DNA from: Planctomycetota bacterium
GTDB taxonomy: Bacteria > Planctomycetota > UBA1135 > UBA2386
Assembly (NCBI GenBank): GCA_028281765.1
Contig: JANQJF010000075.1
Coordinates: 1 to 64,000 of the forward strand
Direction: 5' to 3'
DNA: 64,000 nt
The position numbers and the translations under genes were made by a program. Below the pieces are notes generated by a model that had not been told where the DNA came from, searched no databases, and saw only the letters and a list, made by a program, of their open reading frames with translations. Positions within the stretch are counted from its first letter, which is position 1; the number at the start of each line of letters is the position of its first letter. Shown in pieces: positions 1 through 8,379 of the stretch.

Positions 1-852
1 GAAGTCGGAAGCAGCACCAGCAGCCGTCGGGGTGACGCGGCCGTTCGAGTCGATGCGGATGTCGGTGGTCACCGTGCCGTCGGCGAACGTGACCGGGAAC
101 GACAGGACGACGTCGGTGACCGAGTCATCGCCGGCACCGATGGGGGAGCCGAAGTCCGTCGTCGCGGTCGCGCAGCAACCGTAGAATTCGCCCGACGTGA
201 CCGTCGTGTTCCAGCCGCCACCACCATCGGGGGCGAACTCGATCGCGAGGCCATTGAGGTCGTTGCTACCAGCGGCGATCACTTCGTAGACGGTGCCGAC
301 ACCAGCGCTCGAGAGAGCAGTGCTGACGTCCGAGCTACCCGGATCGGTTCCGCCACCGGCGGAGACGCCGGCGATGCAGTCACCGTCGATCGTCGCGGTG
401 CAGTCGTAGATGAAGCCGATGCGGCCATCGGCGTGCAGCTGGAGCTGGACGCTGAAGACGTCAGCCGCAGTCTCACCCCACTCGATCGTGTCGACCCAAG
501 TGATGTTCGCCTGGGAACCGTTGTCGGAGACGAAGACGTCGCCGCCGAACGCCGGCGTGTTCAGGTCGTCCCAAAGAGCGGCGATGCCGGTCGCGACGGT
601 GAAGTCACCGGGGCTCTCCGTGAAGTCGGAGGCCGCGCCATTGGCAGTCGGCGTGATCAGACCATTGGAGTCGATGCGGATATCCGTCGTCGACGTGCCG
701 TCGGGGAAAGTAAACGGGAAGCTCAGGACGACGTCGGAGACCGAGTCGTCACCGACGGCGAGCCCGGCGCCGATATCGGGGCTGTATTGCACTTGTGCCA
801 GCCCGGTGGTCGCGCCGAGAACGATAGACGCGACCTGAATTGCAAAACGCAT
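1..852 (-). CDS. Secreted repeat protein, C-terminus cut by window edge
   Basis: Reads without a stop from an ATG at 852 to position 1 (284 codons), so the C-terminus is outside the window. The N-terminus (MRFAIQVASIVLG...GLAQ) is a typical Sec signal peptide. The mature part holds a ~200-residue unit that begins again near residue 228: each unit starts IGAGxxxxDDSVxDVVLSFP, then (T/V)TDIRIDSNG and a TP(T)A(N/A)GAASDF block. The same architecture (FNFTFPNG...DSNGRI.PVGAD.xDF) occurs in the protein at 46763-48496, so the two are paralogues. No catalytic motif is visible. It is probably an exported cell-surface protein of unknown role. It is transcribed divergently from the kinase gene at 1139. 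Confidence 0.75.
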   Translation of the reverse strand, partial: MRFAIQVASIVLGATTGLAQVQYSPDIGAGLAVGDDSVSDVVLSFPFTFPDGTSTTDIRIDSNGLITPTANGAASDFTESPGDFTVATGIAALWDDLNTPAFGGDVFVSDNGSQANITWVDTIEWGETAADVFSVQLQLHADGRIGFIYDCTATIDGDCIAGVSAGGGTDPGSSDVSTALSSAGVGTVYEVIAAGSNDLNGLAIEFAPDGGGGWNTTVTSGEFYGCCATATTDFGSPIGAGDDSVTDVVLSFPVTFADGTVTTDIRIDSNGRVTPTAAGAASDF

Positions 853-985
853 AGGTTTGCACTCTCCGTGATTGGGGCCCTTCATTGGCCCATTGGGGGT
901 GTGTGGAAAGGTCGGGGGGGGCGCCCAACCGAGCTAGCGTGAATCGTAAGGATCCGGCCTGCAACCCCCATGGTGATTGGTGGAA

Positions 986-1026
986 CAATGCCCGGGAATA
1001 TTTGCAATATTCGGCGCAATGCCCGG
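986..1026. promoter_or_regulatory. Palindrome flanked by direct repeats between divergent genes
   Basis: A perfect inverted repeat GAATATT-TGC-AATATTC lies at 996-1012, an AT-rich island in GC-rich sequence. It is bracketed by the direct 10-mer CAATGCCCGG at 986-995 and 1017-1026. It sits between the divergent starts at 852 and 1139 and could be an operator for either gene. The regulator is unknown. Confidence 0.35.
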
Positions 1027-1138
1027 ATCGACGGGGAATTCGAGCCCTTCCCAGAGTCGTGACTTCTCGGTGCACCGCACCGGCGCAGCGCGGTGGCTCA
1101 CTCCGCTATGTCGAGTTCGGCCGTGCTATCGTCTCTGC

Positions 1139-2923
1139 GTGACGGAGCGAACGGAGTCCGACCCCCCGACTGGCGATCGATTGGCCGCCGATATCCTGGC
1201 GGCGTGCCTCGCGGGCGGGAGATCGGAGCCTACGCCTGAGGAGTTGGGTCGTCTCGGGTCCTCCACCGCGGGCGATCTCATCAAGAGTCTCGCCGCACTG
1301 CGCGACATCGATGCCGCCGTTGCCGCGGCCGAGGAGCCCGCGGAGTTCGGCGAGTTCCGACTGTTGCGCGAGATCGGACGCGGCGGCATGGGCATCGTGT
1401 TCGCTGCCGACCAACCGGCACTGTCGCGGCGGGTCGCGGTGAAGATGCTGCTACGGCACTCGGCGCTCGACGACCGCGCGATCGATCGCTTCCAGCGCGA
1501 GGCGCGCACGGCGGCCGCGTTGCGCCATCCTGGCATCGTTGGCGTGCACGGGGTCGGCGAGGTCGACGGTACGCACTACATCGCGATGGAATTGGTCGAA
1601 GGCGCGCCGCTCGATCGGGTGATCGGGCGGTTGCGCGACATTCCGGTCGACGCTCGCACGGGTCGCGACTTCGCGTGCGCCGTGCAAGCAGAAACGGTTT
1701 CTGCCGGTGGCTCTGCCGCAGTGCCGTTCGCCTGGGACTCGAGCTACTCGCTCGCGGTGCTCGACCTCTCGATTCGCGTGACCGAAGCGCTCCACTTCGC
1801 GCACGAGCGCGGCATCGTGCATCGTGACGTCAAGCCGTCAAACATCCTCGTGTGTCCCGATGGTCGCGCGGTGTTGACCGATTTCGGATTGGCTCGCGAG
1901 ATCGAGGACGTGACCTTGACCGCGGCCGGTGAGTTCGCCGGCACGCCGTACTACGTGTCGCCGGAACAGGCGAGCGCGAGAAGGAGCGTCGTCGATCCGC
2001 GCAGCGACGTGTTCTCGTTCGGGGCGACGCTCTACGAACTGTTGGTGGGGGTGCGCGCCTTCGAGCGCGGGTCGACGCCCGAAGTCATCGATGCGATTCG
2101 TCGGACGACACCGTTGGAACCGAGGCGGGTCTGTCCCTCGCTGGCAGCCGAACTCAGTGCCGTCGTGATGAAGGCGCTCGAGCGCGATCCCGCCGATCGC
2201 TACGTGTCCGCGAGAGCGTTGGCCGACGATCTGCGTGCGTTCCGGGACTACCGCCCCGTGTGCGCGCGGCCGGTGTCGTGGCCGCGACGAGCCCGGCGTT
2301 GGATCCGCGAGAATCGGGTCCTCGCGGCGCTGGTCGCGACTCTGATCTGCGCGTTCGGTTTCGCCAGCTACGCGTTGTTGCATCAACGAGAGATTGCGGC
2401 CGGAGCGGCGACGCTGCGCCGTGTGCAGATCGAGGACGAGCTGAGTCGCGCGTTCTTGGAACTCGGCGAGGGATCGGACGACTTGGCGTTGTCGCTGTTC
2501 GCAGGGCTCGTGGAGGACGGATGCCTGGATCCAATTGCTCTGGTGGGTCAAGCGATGGCGTTCGCGGAGCTCGACCGCTTCGTCGAAGCCGAGCGGCTCG
2601 TCGCAGTTCGCGCGGATGCGACGTCACGCCGCGTGCACGCGTGGATCTTGCGCCAGATGGGGCGCGATGCCGACGCGGCTTCGATCGAACGGTCGCTCGC
2701 GACGCCGACATCCGCAGCGGAGTTCTTCGTCGCAGGAATGATCGAGATCGAGCGTGGGCACGCGACGTTGGACCTCGATGCGTATCGACGTGCGCGTGAG
2801 TTCCTCGAGTCCGCGCGCAGTGGCGCCGGCGCCGCGGCTGTTGTTCCAGTCGCAGTGGATCCACGTCCACGGGCACTTGCACGACGTCGCGGAGGTTCGG
2901 CGAGCGATCGCAGTGAGCCGTGA
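1139..2923 (+). CDS. Ser/Thr protein kinase (N-terminal part of frameshifted kinase-TPR gene)
   Basis: A eukaryotic-like protein kinase. From a GTG at 1139 the glycine loop GRGGMGIV is at about residues 80-87, the ATP-binding lysine in VAVKML at ~102, the catalytic loop HRDVKPSN with Asp ~230, and DFGLA with Asp ~248; APE is replaced by SPE in YYVSPEQ. The kinase domain is followed by a basic stretch and a single membrane segment (~395-415), then the start of helical repeats. The reading frame collapses into Arg/Ala-rich sequence after about 2835 and stops at 2923, while the missing TPR repeats continue in the next frame (2820-4280). The GTG start lies just before the first conserved-looking sequence. 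Planctomycete kinases of this type usually carry a TPR tail in one chain of roughly 1,000 residues. The convergent ECF sigma gene at 4313 may be a functional partner (inference). Confidence 0.85.
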   Translation: MTERTESDPPTGDRLAADILAACLAGGRSEPTPEELGRLGSSTAGDLIKSLAALRDIDAAVAAAEEPAEFGEFRLLREIGRGGMGIVFAADQPALSRRVAVKMLLRHSALDDRAIDRFQREARTAAALRHPGIVGVHGVGEVDGTHYIAMELVEGAPLDRVIGRLRDIPVDARTGRDFACAVQAETVSAGGSAAVPFAWDSSYSLAVLDLSIRVTEALHFAHERGIVHRDVKPSNILVCPDGRAVLTDFGLAREIEDVTLTAAGEFAGTPYYVSPEQASARRSVVDPRSDVFSFGATLYELLVGVRAFERGSTPEVIDAIRRTTPLEPRRVCPSLAAELSAVVMKALERDPADRYVSARALADDLRAFRDYRPVCARPVSWPRRARRWIRENRVLAALVATLICAFGFASYALLHQREIAAGAATLRRVQIEDELSRAFLELGEGSDDLALSLFAGLVEDGCLDPIALVGQAMAFAELDRFVEAERLVAVRADATSRRVHAWILRQMGRDADAASIERSLATPTSAAEFFVAGMIEIERGHATLDLDAYRRAREFLESARSGAGAAAVVPVAVDPRPRALARRRGGSASDRSEP

Positions 2924-4280
2924 ACTCTGGCCCGACGCCGTCGCGACCCTGCACTGGACGTGCTGGGCCCTCTCCCAGCACGATCCCGACGTGGCGATTG
3001 CGGCTGGGCGGCGGCTGCTCGAGATTCAGGGCTCCTCGATCAGCGCGCGTCGGAATCTGGCGGTCGCGCTCGCGACGGCCGGCCAGGCTGCGGAAGCGTC
3101 CGAACTGTTAAGCGCGACTGCGGACGCGGATGGTCTCGAGTTGGACCGAGTCTTCGCGTTGACCAAATCGGAGCAGTTCGACGATGCGATCGCGCTCGCC
3201 CGAGCTCACCTCGCGAAGCGGCCCGATGACTTCCGGATGCTCGATCGCCTGGCGGCGGCGTTGTCGACGGCGGGTCGAGTCGATCAGCTCGGAGACGTCA
3301 CCGATCGGATGATCCAGCTGAGGCCGTCTTACGGGTGGGCGTGGGCGTTGCGCGGCGAGAACCAACTGCATCGAGGCGAGCACGACGAAGCGATCCGTTC
3401 GTTGCAGCGGGCGATCGAATTGAATCCAGGACTCGAGACTCCGCCGGCGAGACTCTCCGCGGTGCTCCAACACTACGACCGTCACGCAGAGGCCGAGCTC
3501 GTACTACGGCGAGCGATGCTCGAGTTCCCCGATCACCCGAACCTCAGCTACGAGCTCGGTTCGCTGTTGTTGTTCCAACACCGCTGCGTCGAGGCCGAGG
3601 CGGTGCTCCGGCGCGTGGTCGCCTACGTCGATGCGAATGAAGCGCGCACGTTCCCCGCGGCGCGCTGCAACCTGGGACTCGCGTTGATGCACCAGGGCCG
3701 GTATGCGGATGCGGTGCCACTGCTCGAAGAAGGCCATGTCCGCGGCAAAGGCACTGTGGGCTGGAGCGTGCCGTCTGCGGCTTGGGTGCGGCTCGCGAGA
3801 CGAGGCCTCGAGGCGGTTGAGCGTTGGGATGCGGTCATCGCGGGTGCCGAGTCGAGTGACGTGCATGAAGCGCGGCAGGCAGCAGACCACGCGCTCGCGT
3901 GCAGACGTTTCGAGGAGGCTGAGCGTCTGTTCGCGATCGTGCACGCCGACGACTCGGAGATGGTCGACCCGATTGCGACCTTTAGCCACGCGGTCGCGGC
4001 GCTGCAGCTCGCGCGGGTTTCGGAGGGCGATCGTGCCGCTGCGCTGCGCTCGCTCGGCCTCGACCGGCTCCGCGAGTCGGTCGAGAGCTACGCGCGCGCG
4101 CGCGAAGTCGGCGGCCCGACGGCCGAGGCGCTCGTGAGTCGCCTCGACAAGCGTCTCGCGCACGACTACCGCGTCGCGTGCTCGCGTGATTCCGCCGCGC
4201 GCGCGTGGCTGCCTCCTACTGAACGCGCCGAGCACGCGAAACTGTGGGACGAGTTCGCTGCGGCGCGGCTCGGCCGATGA
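2820..4280 (+). CDS. TPR region of the frameshifted kinase gene
   Basis: The continuation of the kinase gene in the +1 frame. It has no plausible start of its own; the coordinates begin at the first GTG of this frame at the junction. The sequence is made of helical TPR-like repeats, for example the segment around GEHDEAIRSLQRAIELNPG (3374-3430) and further Ala/Glu/Leu-rich helix pairs to the end. Coding quality resumes at PRLLFQSQ (about 2836), which joins naturally to REFLESARSG of the upstream frame. The junction is the GC-rich sequence ggcgccggcgccgcgg at 2822-2837, where a one-base insertion or two-base deletion would explain the shift. Sequencing error, recent mutation and programmed shift cannot be told apart here. 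Confidence 0.8.
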   Translation: MAPAPRLLFQSQWIHVHGHLHDVAEVRRAIAVSRELWPDAVATLHWTCWALSQHDPDVAIAAGRRLLEIQGSSISARRNLAVALATAGQAAEASELLSATADADGLELDRVFALTKSEQFDDAIALARAHLAKRPDDFRMLDRLAAALSTAGRVDQLGDVTDRMIQLRPSYGWAWALRGENQLHRGEHDEAIRSLQRAIELNPGLETPPARLSAVLQHYDRHAEAELVLRRAMLEFPDHPNLSYELGSLLLFQHRCVEAEAVLRRVVAYVDANEARTFPAARCNLGLALMHQGRYADAVPLLEEGHVRGKGTVGWSVPSAAWVRLARRGLEAVERWDAVIAGAESSDVHEARQAADHALACRRFEEAERLFAIVHADDSEMVDPIATFSHAVAALQLARVSEGDRAAALRSLGLDRLRESVESYARAREVGGPTAEALVSRLDKRLAHDYRVACSRDSAARAWLPPTERAEHAKLWDEFAAARLGR

Positions 4281-4312
4281 TCCGTCGGGCCAGTGTTCAG
4301 GCGGGCCAGTGA

Positions 4313-4918
4313 TCAGTCGGGTAGGGACCAGTCCGGCAAGCGCAAACTCTCTGTCTCGCCGAACGCTTCACGCAGGCTTTTGAGCGCGCGCAGCAGCAGC
4401 ATCGACGTGGCGTTGGGGCTCTTGCCGATGCGGTCACCGATCTCGGCGATACCGAGGCCTTCGAGTCGCGCCAGCACGATCACCTCTCGGTAGTGCTCGG
4501 GGATCTCGTCGAGTGCGCGCTCGAGTCTCCGGAAGCGCTCTTCGCGGCGTAGCGCGCGGAGCGGTTGCGGCCCATCGGTGCTCGCGTGCGCGAGGTCCGG
4601 TGACGTTTCACCGGGTTCGCCCACCCTGCGGTCGCAGCGCGCATCGCGCTGTGCGCTACGCGCGAGGTTGGTCGCGATCCTCGCGAGCCACGACCCGAAG
4701 CGTTGCTCGCCGTTCCAGTCGAAGCGCGGTAGCGCTTCGATCGCGCGGACGATTGTCTCCTGGAGGATGTCCTCGGGGTCGACTTCGTGCCGCGCCGATC
4801 GTGGCATGCGTACGTGAATCAACGCGAGCAGCCGCGGGCGCAGCGGGTTGACGAGCTCGGCGAGAGCGTCGTTGTCGCCGCTTCGGGCTCGTTCGAACAG
4901 GACTTCGGTCTCGGTCAC
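4313..4918 (-). CDS. ECF-family RNA polymerase sigma factor
   Basis: A 201-residue sigma-70 family protein of ECF size. Region 2 is seen at about residues 25-95 (VDPEDILQETIVRAIEALPRF followed by the GSWLARIATNLARSAQRD helix), a variable linker follows, then region 4 at about 125-185 (RLERALDEIPEHYREVIVL...IAEIGDRIGKSPNATSMLL), the helix-turn-helix for the -35 element. The IGKSPNATSMLLLRAL form of region 4 is common in planctomycete ECF groups. No anti-sigma gene is adjacent. It converges with the kinase-TPR gene, ending 33 bp from it, and planctomycete ECFs are often encoded near such kinases, so phosphorylation-dependent control is possible but is inference. Confidence 0.93.
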   Translation of the reverse strand: MTETEVLFERARSGDNDALAELVNPLRPRLLALIHVRMPRSARHEVDPEDILQETIVRAIEALPRFDWNGEQRFGSWLARIATNLARSAQRDARCDRRVGEPGETSPDLAHASTDGPQPLRALRREERFRRLERALDEIPEHYREVIVLARLEGLGIAEIGDRIGKSPNATSMLLLRALKSLREAFGETESLRLPDWSLPD

Positions 4919-5099
4919 GGATGGCTCCAGGATACCAACCCGCGGAGCGTGGCGATCTCACGCGGAATTCGTGCGGTTCTTGGCGAATCGAGTTTGTCGC
5001 GGATTCGGTCGCTCGCCGCGTGAGATCGGCGGCGTCGAGGGGTTCACGACCCATCGCCGTAGACCACGGCGGTCACGAAACATCGACGAAAGACGATCC

Positions 5100-7130
5100 A
5101 TGCGCACTCCCCTCGTTCTCACTCTCGCGGCGCTCGGTGTCGCAAGTACCGCTGCGTCGGCGTCCGCGCAGTTCATGCGTTTTGGCGACGGATGCACCGG
5201 CACGGCCGGCGAGCTCGAGCTCGTGCTCGCCCCGGGCACGACCGTGACCGGTTCGACGCAGCTCCAGGTGCACGATGCGAACGGCTCCCCCGCGACGTTG
5301 CTACTCGGATTCTCGCGGGTCTTCCCCGGCGCGGACCTCGGCGTGATCGGCATGCCGGGGTGCGACCTGTACGTGAATCCTACCGTGACGCTGCCGATGC
5401 CGTCCGTGTTCGGTACCCCGCTCGTCACGCTCGACACTTCGGCCGCACCGCCGTGCCTCGAGTTCTACGTGCAGGCCGCGTCGATCGATCCGGGCGCGAA
5501 CCAGCTCGGCGTGACGACGAGCAACGGGGCGACGATTGCGCTGGACCCGGTCGCGGAGACCGTGCTCCACGTCGCGACGGTAGCGAACACCGCGGCCAAC
5601 TGGACGGACATCTCGGAGCCGTCTATCGACGGCGAACCCGGCGCGGTCGTGTTGTACACGCACGACTGGACCGCGAGCGGAGGGAGCTACCTCGACCACG
5701 CGACCGGGATCTACTACGTGGACGAGATCGACCAGTGGTCGATCTTCAACCAAGACATCGCGCCGATGCCCCTCGGCCATGCGTTCCACGTCTTCTTGCC
5801 GAACAGTGGCGCGACTCAGCTCGTTGCAACGAAGGACACGTCGCAGGCCACCGGCCCGTGGGTCGAGATCGACGACGCCGCAATCAATGGCGATCCGAAT
5901 GCGATGGTGTTCGCGGTCCCCGTCTGGAACCCGAACGGCCAGCCGGGTGTGTATCACGACGCGCATGTTGGCGTCTGGTACGACGCGCTCACGAGTCGAT
6001 GGACCGTGTTCCGGCAGGACCAGAGCAACATGCCCGACGGCGCTTCGTTCAACGTCGTCGTCGCAGACGCGAACCTGACGACTTCGCAGGACGCGTTCCT
6101 GCACGTCTCGACGGCCGGCAACACGACGCTCAATCGAACCGAGTTGAGTCATCCCGAGCTCGATGGCAACCCCGACGCTTCGCTGATCGTGTGCCAGCGC
6201 TACGGACCGGGGTTCGCCCAGTACAACGACCAAGCCGTCGGCGTCTACTACAGTCCGTTGTCGCAGACCTGGTGGATCTACAACGAGGATCCCGCGACTT
6301 CGATGCCCGTCGGAGCGGGTTTCAACGTCCTGCTCGGCGAGCCGCTGCCACGCGGCTCGAACTGGACGCACGTCACGGCTTCGGGCAACGTCGTCGGGCA
6401 GTCGACGCGGATCGACGACCCGGCGTTGGACGGGGATCCGAGCGCGTTCTTCCTCACCACGCAGCGCTGGGACAGCGCGACCAGTGTCTACAACGACCAC
6501 ACGATCGGCGTGTGGTACAGCGGCGCGACGGACCGGTGGAACATCTTCAACCAGGACATCGCGCCGATGCCTGTAGGCGCGTTCTTCAACGTCTTGGTGC
6601 CGAACAGCGGAGCGACCAAGTTCCTCGCGACGGCCACACCCGCTTCGATCACTGCCAACTACATGCACCTCGACCACCCCGCGCTGAACGGCAACCCGGA
6701 TGCATTCGTGTTCTTGACGCAGAACTACAGCGGCGTCGGCGTCTACAACGACCACGAGGTCGGCGTCTGGTACGACTCGCTCGCGGATCGGTGGGCGGTG
6801 TTCAACCAGGACCTGGCCGCGATGCCGAACGACGCATCGTTCAACGTGCTGGTCGCGGACGAGCGGTTGTCGGCGGACTCACGCCCGTTCGGCCACACCG
6901 CGACGGCGTCGACGATCTCGAATCACCTCACGGTGATCGACCACTCGCAGCTCAACGGCGACCCGCACGCGCGAGTCATCGTGACCAAGTCCTGGCGCAA
7001 CGGCGTCTATCACGACGATCCGATCGGGGTCTACTACGCCAGCGGCCAGTGGCGCATCTTCAACCAGAACTTCGATCCGATGCCGGTCGGCGCGACGTTC
7101 CACGTGCTGGTCGCGGGCGATTGCCAATGA
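5100..7130 (+). CDS. Secreted protein with six ~85-residue repeats
   Basis: 676 residues from an ATG at 5100 that begins a clear signal peptide (MRTPLVLTLAALGV...ASAQ). Residues ~25-160 form the shared secretory module found elsewhere in this window (GCTGTAGELEL..., STQLQVHDANGSPATLLLGF, FYVQAASIDPGANQLGVT). The rest is six tandem repeats with the consensus NxTxIDxPxLNGNPxA...VYNDHxIGVWY...RWxIFNQDxxxMPxGAxFNVLV. I recognise this repeat from secreted bacterial proteins (a DUF7452-like domain, name from memory); its function is unknown. There are no catalytic residues or membrane anchor. It is probably an extracellular or cell-surface protein. The six copies diverge from each other, so the array is old. 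Confidence 0.85.
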   Translation: MRTPLVLTLAALGVASTAASASAQFMRFGDGCTGTAGELELVLAPGTTVTGSTQLQVHDANGSPATLLLGFSRVFPGADLGVIGMPGCDLYVNPTVTLPMPSVFGTPLVTLDTSAAPPCLEFYVQAASIDPGANQLGVTTSNGATIALDPVAETVLHVATVANTAANWTDISEPSIDGEPGAVVLYTHDWTASGGSYLDHATGIYYVDEIDQWSIFNQDIAPMPLGHAFHVFLPNSGATQLVATKDTSQATGPWVEIDDAAINGDPNAMVFAVPVWNPNGQPGVYHDAHVGVWYDALTSRWTVFRQDQSNMPDGASFNVVVADANLTTSQDAFLHVSTAGNTTLNRTELSHPELDGNPDASLIVCQRYGPGFAQYNDQAVGVYYSPLSQTWWIYNEDPATSMPVGAGFNVLLGEPLPRGSNWTHVTASGNVVGQSTRIDDPALDGDPSAFFLTTQRWDSATSVYNDHTIGVWYSGATDRWNIFNQDIAPMPVGAFFNVLVPNSGATKFLATATPASITANYMHLDHPALNGNPDAFVFLTQNYSGVGVYNDHEVGVWYDSLADRWAVFNQDLAAMPNDASFNVLVADERLSADSRPFGHTATASTISNHLTVIDHSQLNGDPHARVIVTKSWRNGVYHDDPIGVYYASGQWRIFNQNFDPMPVGATFHVLVAGDCQ

Positions 7131-7325
7131 CCACGAATCCGGGTCCGAGCCGTGCTCGAGAACCGGCCCCGCCGTCGCAAGGAACTCGGTGGTGAGGCCG
7201 GAGGCATCTCGGATCGGGGCGTCGGCCGTATTGCCCGGGCGATTTTGCCGAGCGGGACACGGACCCGCGGCGAAACTGCGATCCCGCACTCTTGGCGCGC
7301 GATCGAGTCACGGCATCATGGTCGC

Positions 7326-7895
7326 GTGTCCAGCACCTTTGAACTCGATACAGCGCGAGCGCGGCTCCTCGGACTGGTCCGAGAACTCGCATACCGCAGC
7401 GGCGTCGACATCGTCCTCGCGTCGGGCAAGCGTTCCGACTTCTACATCAACGGCAAGCGGATCTCCCTGCACCCGGAGGGCCTCTGGCTGATGTCGCGCC
7501 TGCTCCTCGCGGAGCTCGCGACGCTCCCCGAGATCACCGCGATCGGCGGTCTCACGCTCGGCGCGGACCCGATCGCGGCCGGCGTGAGCGCTCTGTCGTG
7601 GGAGACGGGTCAGAACCTCGACGCGTTCCTCGTCCGCAAGGAGGCCAAAGGTCATGGCACCGGCTCGCGGATCGAGGGCACCCTCGCCGAGGGTCAGAAG
7701 GTCGCGGTCATCGAGGACACGATCACGACCGGCGGATCCGCGCGGAAGGCGATCGACGCCGTCCGCGAAGTCGGTGCCGACCCGGTCGTGGTTCTCGCCC
7801 TTGCGGACCGGATGGATCCGGAAGGCGACGCATTTCGCAAAGAGTTCGACGTGCGTCCGTTGTTCTCGATCGAGGAGATCCGCGGCGATGACTGA
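7326..7895 (+). CDS. pyrE: Orotate phosphoribosyltransferase
   Basis: Converts orotate and PRPP to orotidine 5'-phosphate in pyrimidine synthesis, in the cytoplasm. 189 residues from a GTG at 7326 (VSSTFELDTARARL); the nearby ATG at 7318 is out of frame. Family signatures are present: SGKRSDFYINGK near residues 35-46, GGLTLGADPIA (~78-88), the catalytic-loop lysines in VRKEAKGHG (~104-112), and the PRPP-binding motif VAVIEDTITTGGSA (~125-138). Its stop overlaps the next start by 8 bp, so it is the first gene of a translationally coupled operon with the flavin reductase-like gene and the fusion gene at 8380. Confidence 0.95.
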   Translation: MSSTFELDTARARLLGLVRELAYRSGVDIVLASGKRSDFYINGKRISLHPEGLWLMSRLLLAELATLPEITAIGGLTLGADPIAAGVSALSWETGQNLDAFLVRKEAKGHGTGSRIEGTLAEGQKVAVIEDTITTGGSARKAIDAVREVGADPVVVLALADRMDPEGDAFRKEFDVRPLFSIEEIRGDD

Positions 7896-8376
7896 CTCCA
7901 CGCCCACGACGCCCGATTGGGCACGCGCGCTCGGCAAGGTGCCGAGCGGATTGTTCATCGTCACCGCCGGGACCGGGGACGACGCGACCGGCTTCCTCGC
8001 ATCTTGGGTGCAGCAGGTCGGCTTCGAACCGCCAGCGGTGTCGGCCGTCGTGAAGCAGGGGCGGCACGTCGGGGACCTGATTCGAGTCGGCGGGTCCTTC
8101 TGTGTGTCCGTCCTCGATGCCGAGTCGAAGGATCTGCTCGGGCACTTCGCGCGCGGCTTCGCGCCGGGGGACCCGGCGTTCGTCGGCATCACGACGGCCA
8201 CCTCGAGTTCGGGAGTCCCGTATCTGCCGGGTGCGCTCGCTTGGCTCGAGTGCAAGCTGCTCGGCGAGGTCGACTGGTCCGATCACACCGTGTTCTGTGG
8301 CGAGGTCGTCGCCGGTGCGACGCGCGGGGACGGCGATCCTCTCGTGCACGTGCGCAAGAACGGCCTGAGTTACTGA
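7888..8376 (+). CDS. Flavin reductase-like FMN-binding split-barrel protein
   Basis: 162 residues, small for the flavin reductase-like domain family. Features seen are the N-terminal ALGKVPSGLFIVTAG, typical of the flavin-binding first strand, FLASWVQQVGFEPPAVSAVVK, where canonical members have xSWVxQxSfxPPxV, and HVGDLIRVGGSFCVSVL. The family binds FMN and reduces flavin or a partner's flavin with NAD(P)H. It begins inside the last codons of pyrE (8 bp overlap) and ends 3 bp before the nucleotidyltransferase-nitroreductase fusion. That gene has an FMN-dependent domain, so the two may form a redox pair, though this is inference. The exact substrate cannot be read from the sequence. Confidence 0.88.
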   Translation: MTDSTPTTPDWARALGKVPSGLFIVTAGTGDDATGFLASWVQQVGFEPPAVSAVVKQGRHVGDLIRVGGSFCVSVLDAESKDLLGHFARGFAPGDPAFVGITTATSSSGVPYLPGALAWLECKLLGEVDWSDHTVFCGEVVAGATRGDGDPLVHVRKNGLSY

Positions 8377-8379
8377 CGC

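Noticed and set aside
4283..4325. Short direct repeat gggccagtg(t/a)tcag between the kinase and sigma genes
   Set aside because: Two imperfect copies in a 32-bp convergent gap; too short and GC-biased to call a functional element.
5192..7195. A second long plus-strand open frame across the six-repeat protein gene
   Set aside because: Arg/Asp/His-rich translation without domain patterns; a GC-driven shadow of the real frame at 5100-7130.
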